NCBI GenBank assembly: GCA_012735285.1
Contig: JAAYHT010000093.1
Coordinates: 1 to 26,810, forward strand
DNA from: Clostridiales bacterium
GTDB lineage: Bacteria; Bacillota; Clostridia; Peptostreptococcales; Anaerovoracaceae
Length of the DNA stretch: 26,810 bases
Direction of reading: 5' to 3'
Each line of letters starts with the position of its first letter. Position 1 is the stretch's first letter. Shown here piece after piece: positions 22,737 to 26,810 of this stretch. The position numbers and the translations under genes were made by a program. The notes under the pieces were generated by a model that saw only the letters and a list, made by a program, of their open reading frames with translations, searched no databases and was not told the origin of the DNA.

Positions 22737-23828
22737 TTATATTATTCCCTGCTTTATAAGATACTTGGCCGCTTGGGATTCGTCGGCGAAGATCTTAAGC
22801 ATGGTCCTGGTTATTATAGTAGGCTCGGGATTTTCTTTAAGGTAATCGGCAATTAGTATGCACAGGGTGCGGTCGTTGACTTTTTCAAGCAGCTTAATTA
22901 AGTTTATCTTCTTAAAGGCCTTCAACTCCCTTATCCCTGTCTGGAAGTTGTGAAGCTCATGTTCGGTTTCAATACGGTAGCTTTCTACTCTTTTTTTAAG
23001 CTCCTGATCAAAGGAGCTTTTCCTATATAATATACAAGGGTCCATCCTGAATATTTTAGCTGCCATTTCAGCGCCAAATATATCCTTCTTTCTAAACTGC
23101 CCCTTTGCCAGGCAGTAGTAGCTTCCGTCATAGAATCCAAAGGCTTTTAAAGTATCCAAGTATCCCAGCCTGATATTCCTCTTAGCTATTTCTGAGTCAA
23201 AGACAAGAACGCTTCCAAGATTCCATTTGCAGCGGATAAGAATAAGGTGTTCTGCTTGCTTTAGGGGTTCTTTTCGGACATGGCCCCTTGTTTCAAGGTC
23301 TACCGCAATCACATGGGTGGCGCCTTTCATAAGGGCCATATCAACGGGGACATTGTCAGTGAAGCCTCTGTCAATGTACTTTACATCATCAATATCCCTA
23401 TATTTTATTGCAGGAAAGAGGGCTGAGCTTGCGAGAATAAAGTCGATCAGCTTACCCCTTGGGATGTCTTCAATAAATAGATGATGGGTGGCAAGGTTAG
23501 GCAGCTGTGCAGTAACAAGGCCGTATTCGATCTTGCTGTTTCTTACCTGGTCTTCATCGACATACTCTTCTAAGAGTTTTTTAAGAGGGAGCTCCTCCTT
23601 TCTAGAAAGGCCTAGAATTTGGCTTGTCTCTAACTCTTGCCATAGCTCTACAGAAAGATCGAATTCGTCCTGGACTATAAAGATTCCGTTGATAGAGCCA
23701 ACAGATGCGCCTGTTACTATATCAATTTGCATGCCCATTTCACGCAACGCTTGCCAGACGCCAATTTGATAGGAGCCCCGGGCACCACCGCCGCCTAATA
23801 CCAGGGCTGTCTTCCTTGTTTTATCCAT
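22737..23828 (-). CDS. Patatin-like phospholipase family protein
   Basis: A 363-residue serine lipid hydrolase. The N-terminal LGGGGARGSYQIGV gives the oxyanion hole, GASVG holds the nucleophile Ser42, and YIDRGFTDNVP contains the catalytic Asp153 (DRG where many relatives have DGG or DGA). Residues about 275-363 are a helical C-terminal extension without a recognised domain. No signal peptide is seen, so it is probably cytoplasmic. Substrates may be phospholipids or acyl-glycerols. It is convergent with the ECF gene at 1 bp and lies 11 bp after the exchanger gene, so it probably shares its promoter. Confidence 0.9.
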   Translation of the reverse strand: MDKTRKTALVLGGGGARGSYQIGVWQALREMGMQIDIVTGASVGSINGIFIVQDEFDLSVELWQELETSQILGLSRKEELPLKKLLEEYVDEDQVRNSKIEYGLVTAQLPNLATHHLFIEDIPRGKLIDFILASSALFPAIKYRDIDDVKYIDRGFTDNVPVDMALMKGATHVIAVDLETRGHVRKEPLKQAEHLILIRCKWNLGSVLVFDSEIAKRNIRLGYLDTLKAFGFYDGSYYCLAKGQFRKKDIFGAEMAAKIFRMDPCILYRKSSFDQELKKRVESYRIETEHELHNFQTGIRELKAFKKINLIKLLEKVNDRTLCILIADYLKENPEPTIITRTMLKIFADESQAAKYLIKQGII

Positions 23829-23839
23829 TGCCGAATCTC

Positions 23840-24832
23840 CTAGAACAGTAATTTGCCTATGATAGGGGTACTATCGCGCAGCACATTTACTACTACAAAT
23901 ATTGTATACGAAAAAAGAAGCAGAAGTCCATACCTTCGGGGTATACTTCTTCTATATTTATTACCCGCCATTATTGCAAAGATAACAATTAGAAGAGTCA
24001 TGGGAATTTGAAAAAGCAGAATAATTGGATCATGGCTAAAAGGCAGAGGTTTGAAGACGGCAGAAAGAGCGGTAACCTGAAAAATATTTAGTGTGTTTGC
24101 ACCTATAATATTTCCAAACCCAATATTTGAGACCCCTTTTCTAATAGATGTGATCGTGGTGAAAAACTCAGGCAGTGAAGTTCCGAAAGCGGTAAAGGTG
24201 ACGGCAATCATGATAGATGGGACCTTAAGAATCATGGCTATTTTAATACCGTTATCTACCAATAGATTGGAACCCCAGATGACAAGTGTGATGCCGATGA
24301 TAAATAAGATGGTCTTCTTTATGACCGTTCTTAAAGAAGTATCATATCTTCCCTTTGTTTGATTGCAATTAGAAGTTTGAGATGAAGCTATGTTCTGAAT
24401 GAGATATATAATTAAGAAGACTAGAAGAATAATCCCTATAATCCTGTTCAATTCACCTTGAATGAATCCCACTACCCAGACAAAGATAATTGAGGCTATA
24501 AGCCAAAAAGAACTTATTTTAAATTGTCCCGGGTTTTTTACACGAGGCTTGCCAAATAGTATTAATATGGCCATTATGATACCTGTATTAAATGCAATCG
24601 AACCAATTGCATTTCCTATAGCCACATCCGTTTCTCCTTTAATGGCAGCCGATACTGATACGAAGGTCTCTGGCAAACAGGTACACATGCTTACTATCGT
24701 GGCTCCGATTATAATATGGGGGATATTGAAGACTCCTGCCACCCAAACGGTTGAATCTAAAAACAGATCACTGCCCTTAATTATCATAATTAGGCCGATG
24801 GCAAATAGGATAAAATAGATTGAATGTCCCAT
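23840..24832 (-). CDS. Calcium/sodium antiporter-type exchanger (CaCA family)
   Basis: A 330-residue membrane protein with about ten helices and two alpha-repeats. Alpha-1 is GATIVSMCTCLPETFVSVSAAIKG and alpha-2 is TFTAFGTSLPEFFTTITSI; both keep the ion-binding Glu in the LPE motif. In the usual repeat alpha-1 reads GTSLPE, here CTCLPE, while alpha-2 has the normal form. The expected activity is Ca2+ or K+ dependent exchange for Na+ or H+. I choose ATG 24832 because GGAG lies 8 bp upstream; an open frame extends to 24859. It is divergent from the sirtuin gene. Confidence 0.88.
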   Translation of the reverse strand: MGHSIYFILFAIGLIMIIKGSDLFLDSTVWVAGVFNIPHIIIGATIVSMCTCLPETFVSVSAAIKGETDVAIGNAIGSIAFNTGIIMAILILFGKPRVKNPGQFKISSFWLIASIIFVWVVGFIQGELNRIIGIILLVFLIIYLIQNIASSQTSNCNQTKGRYDTSLRTVIKKTILFIIGITLVIWGSNLLVDNGIKIAMILKVPSIMIAVTFTAFGTSLPEFFTTITSIRKGVSNIGFGNIIGANTLNIFQVTALSAVFKPLPFSHDPIILLFQIPMTLLIVIFAIMAGNKYRRSIPRRYGLLLLFSYTIFVVVNVLRDSTPIIGKLLF

Positions 24833-24871
24833 TAAAATATCTCCATAATTTAGTGTCAATACTTAATATAC

Positions 24872-24884
24872 GCTAATAATTAGC
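24872..24884. promoter_or_regulatory. 13-bp palindrome between exchanger and sirtuin genes
   Basis: GCTAAT-A-ATTAGC (24872-24884) is a perfect inverted repeat in the middle of the 109-bp divergent intergenic region. It could be an operator shared by both genes. No regulator is identified. Confidence 0.35.
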
Positions 24885-24941
24885 AGTTATTCGCATTGCT
24901 TTAGATTGGTTTGTGTAATAAGATGGTTATGAGGTGGTACT

Positions 24942-25694
24942 ATGAGTAAAATAGAAGAATTAAAAAGAATAATTGATAACAGTAATAACATAGTGTTCTT
25001 TGGTGGAGCGGGTGTATCGACTGAAAGCGGTGTACCCGATTTCAGGTCTGAAGACGGGCTCTACAAAGCCAGGCAGAAGTATAACAGGTCGCCTGAAGAA
25101 ATGATTTCCCATTCATTTTTTATTTGGGATACCAATACTTTTTTCGACTATTACAAGAACAATATGATCTACAGAGAGGCAAAGCCAAACAAGGCCCATT
25201 TAGCACTGGCTAAGCTAGAAAAGGAAGGTAAGCTAAAGGCTGTTGTAACACAGAATATTGATGGGCTTCATCAGCTTGCAGGGAGCAAGGAAGTGTATGA
25301 ATTGCATGGCTCTGTTTTAAGAAATTACTGCATGGATTGCAATGCATTTTATGACCTTGACTATATTATGGACGAAAAAAACTGTGTCGATAAAGATGGA
25401 AAACAGACCATGATCCCCTATTGCAGCAAGTGCGGCGGCATTGTTAAACCTGACGTTGTGCTCTATGAAGAGGCATTAGATCAGGAAGTTCTGAGCAAGG
25501 CCATAAACGCAATATCTAATGCCGATACTTTAATTGTAGGCGGCACTTCTCTAGTAGTTTATCCTGCAGCAGGCTTGATAAATTATTTCCACGGAAATAA
25601 TCTGGTTTTAATTAACAAGTCTAAAACCCAGTATGACAACAGAGCAAATTTAGTAATAAATGATGCAATAGGAGAGGTGTTGGGTTCTATTTAA
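24942..25694 (+). CDS. NAD-dependent protein deacetylase/deacylase (Sir2 family)
   Basis: A 250-residue sirtuin that removes acyl groups from lysines using NAD+, releasing nicotinamide and O-acyl-ADP-ribose. GAGVSTESGVPDFRS (22-36) and TQNIDGLH (103-110) bind NAD; His122 in LHGS is the general base. A zinc site is formed by C130, C133, C161 and C164. GGTSLVVYPA completes the Rossmann region. The Tyr-Arg pair that marks desuccinylases is not evident near residues 50-60, so deacetylation is favoured. Length is normal. A GAGGTGG site precedes the ATG. The last 8 bp overlap the end of the convergent FAH-family gene. Confidence 0.95.
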   Translation: MSKIEELKRIIDNSNNIVFFGGAGVSTESGVPDFRSEDGLYKARQKYNRSPEEMISHSFFIWDTNTFFDYYKNNMIYREAKPNKAHLALAKLEKEGKLKAVVTQNIDGLHQLAGSKEVYELHGSVLRNYCMDCNAFYDLDYIMDEKNCVDKDGKQTMIPYCSKCGGIVKPDVVLYEEALDQEVLSKAINAISNADTLIVGGTSLVVYPAAGLINYFHGNNLVLINKSKTQYDNRANLVINDAIGEVLGSI

Positions 25695-26565
25695 CCTTGT
25701 TAGAAAGCACCCCTATTTTCTCAATCTGACATATTACTTCATCGCCGCTTTTTAAATATCTGGGAGGATCAAATCCCATTCCTACACCGGCAGGCGTACC
25801 GGTAAGTAATATATCTCCGGCTTTTAATTCGAATCCTCTCGACAGGTCGCTTATGAGAGCGGGGATATCGAATACCATATCCTTTGTGTTGGCATGCTGT
25901 CTTAATTCATTGTTGACGTAGCATTTTAATTCTAAAGACAATGGAAGAGGCAGCATGCTCTTATGAATAATCCAGGGACCCATAGGACAGTGGGTTTTTA
26001 AACTTTTACCCTTATACCATTGTTCGTGTCTATTTTGCAAATCCCTTGCTGATATGTCGTTTGCGATAGTGTATCCGAAAATATATTCTTCGGCTTTTTC
26101 TGCAGGAATATCTGATCCATTCTTTCCAATAACTACGGCAAGCTCAACTTCGTAATCCACTTCCTTGGTTATGTTTTCGTGAAGCAGAATGTCTTCGCCA
26201 GTTGCTATTATAGTATGGTCTGGCTTAGTGAAGTAGATTGGATGTTTTGGTACATTGTCTGAAAAAATCTTGCTATCCAGTTCATCTGCGTGGGCTACAA
26301 AGTTTTTACCGACGCAGATTAGATTCCTCTTCGGATTGGGGATAGGTGCCAGCAGTTTTACCTCGTCTAGAGGAATGGATAAATTGGGTCTGGTGCCAAA
26401 GAAAAAGGCTATCTGATCTGTCCATTCATCATTGTATTCTTCGATAAATTCGTTCATGTTCTTTTCTGAATCTAAGAATTCTGATAGAAGAAAAACCCTA
26501 TTTCCTTCTGGGTCTACAGAGCAGATCTCTTGTTTCCCGTTATAGTAAATGGTTGCGTATATCAT
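25687..26565 (-). CDS. Fumarylacetoacetate hydrolase family protein
   Basis: A 292-residue FAH-fold protein. A ~70-residue N-terminal domain precedes LICVGKNFVAHADEL, YFTKPDHTIIATGEDI, then DYEVELAVVIG with metal-binding E139 and E141, NDISARD with D170, and GDILLTGTPAGVGMG near the end. Such enzymes hydrolyse C-C bonds, decarboxylate or tautomerise beta-keto acids such as oxaloacetate or acylpyruvates. The specific substrate is not clear; oxaloacetate decarboxylase or acylpyruvase activity are the usual options for this length. A GGTTAGGAAA sequence precedes the ATG. It is tail-to-tail with the sirtuin gene, overlapping by 8 bp. Confidence 0.92.
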   Translation of the reverse strand: MIYATIYYNGKQEICSVDPEGNRVFLLSEFLDSEKNMNEFIEEYNDEWTDQIAFFFGTRPNLSIPLDEVKLLAPIPNPKRNLICVGKNFVAHADELDSKIFSDNVPKHPIYFTKPDHTIIATGEDILLHENITKEVDYEVELAVVIGKNGSDIPAEKAEEYIFGYTIANDISARDLQNRHEQWYKGKSLKTHCPMGPWIIHKSMLPLPLSLELKCYVNNELRQHANTKDMVFDIPALISDLSRGFELKAGDILLTGTPAGVGMGFDPPRYLKSGDEVICQIEKIGVLSNKVK

Positions 26566-26810
26566 TTTCCTAACCTCATTTATTCTTGAATTTTTGTATG
26601 ATAGTGGATATAATACTTATTCTAAGCATCTCTTTTTCAAAATTTCCCCACTATTCAATATTGAGAGTATTTTATCATTTCAAAAAATATTTGTCTATAA
26701 TTATACAGCATAGAAATGACCTTAAGGTGGGAAAATTCTTTGTAAGGTCTATTTGTATCCTGAACAATGATATGAGATAATACATTTGTGTCAAAAAAGT
26801 ATAAAAAAAG
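26566..26810. other. AT-rich intergenic region at the window end
   Basis: No credible gene is seen. A possible minus-strand promoter for the FAH-family gene is TTGAAA (26640-26635) and TATTAT (26615-26610) with a long 19-bp spacer. ATAGTGG (26601-26607) and its inverse CCACTAT (26648-26654) flank this promoter and might be a regulator site. Confidence 0.35.

Noticed and set aside
26586..26780. 64-codon open frame at the window end
   Set aside because: It has a TTG start with no ribosome site, AT-rich random-looking composition, and it overlaps the upstream region of the FAH-family gene.
1..26810. Genome-wide reassignment of TAG or TAA to sense
   Set aside because: TAA, TAG and TGA each end several intact genes at family-typical lengths (TAG: serS, leuD, leuB, ATPase, FAH; TAA: UPF0182, leuA, sirtuin; TGA: DUF951, zinc-ribbon protein).
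1..26810. CRISPR array, transposon or prophage
   Set aside because: I saw no regularly spaced repeats, transposase, integrase or structural phage genes; the Abi gene is the only defence-type remnant.

Overview
The window looks like chromosome from a low-GC Gram-positive anaerobe of the Clostridia. The evidence is an AT-rich base composition, strong AGGAGG-type ribosome binding sites, a T-box leader controlling leucine genes, a serS-DUF951 pair, a PadR-DUF2812 pair and a leuACDB order. I cannot name the genus. Nearly all of it is housekeeping or accessory metabolism. I see no phage, insertion sequence, CRISPR array or secretion system.

Layout. 1-830: a decayed Abi-family (abortive-infection, HEPN-type) gene on the minus strand. 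943-2256: a PadR regulator and a DUF2812 membrane protein behind a promoter with a built-in palindrome. 2263-2396: tRNA-Lys(CTT) with its promoter. 2512-2770: an uncatalogued 47-residue Asn/Arg/Gln-rich peptide followed by three hairpins. 2775-8999: a probable operon of a zinc-ribbon membrane protein, an ATP-type PEP carboxykinase and a UPF0182 membrane protein. 9006-12471: a long-form glutamine synthetase, serS and DUF951. 12468-17182: promoter, T-box with a CTC (Leu) specifier, leuA, leuC, leuD and leuB. 17178-24832: minus-strand P-type ATPase, nitroreductase and MocR-type regulator, a divergent ECF transporter S component, then a patatin-like hydrolase and a Na+/Ca2+-exchanger-type protein on the minus strand. 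24942-26565: a sirtuin and a convergent fumarylacetoacetate-hydrolase-family protein.

The most unusual observation is that two central-metabolism genes each carry one in-frame stop codon inside the active site. PEP carboxykinase has TAA in the P-loop (5144-5146). Glutamine synthetase has TAG one codon before a metal-binding Glu (9768-9770). Reading frame and similarity continue perfectly on both sides. The Abi gene has two more in-frame stops plus an apparent internal deletion. All four stops can be explained by a single A/T transversion in a plausible sense codon. Real nonsense mutations, sequencing errors and recoding are all possible; TAA, TAG and TGA are all used as ordinary terminators by neighbouring genes, which argues against global reassignment.

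Other points of interest: the MocR-type regulator has Ser where the PLP-binding Lys is expected, and it faces an ECF vitamin-type transporter across an intergenic region with repeated AACTGT motifs. The convergent leuB and ATPase genes share a perfect hairpin that covers both stop codons.
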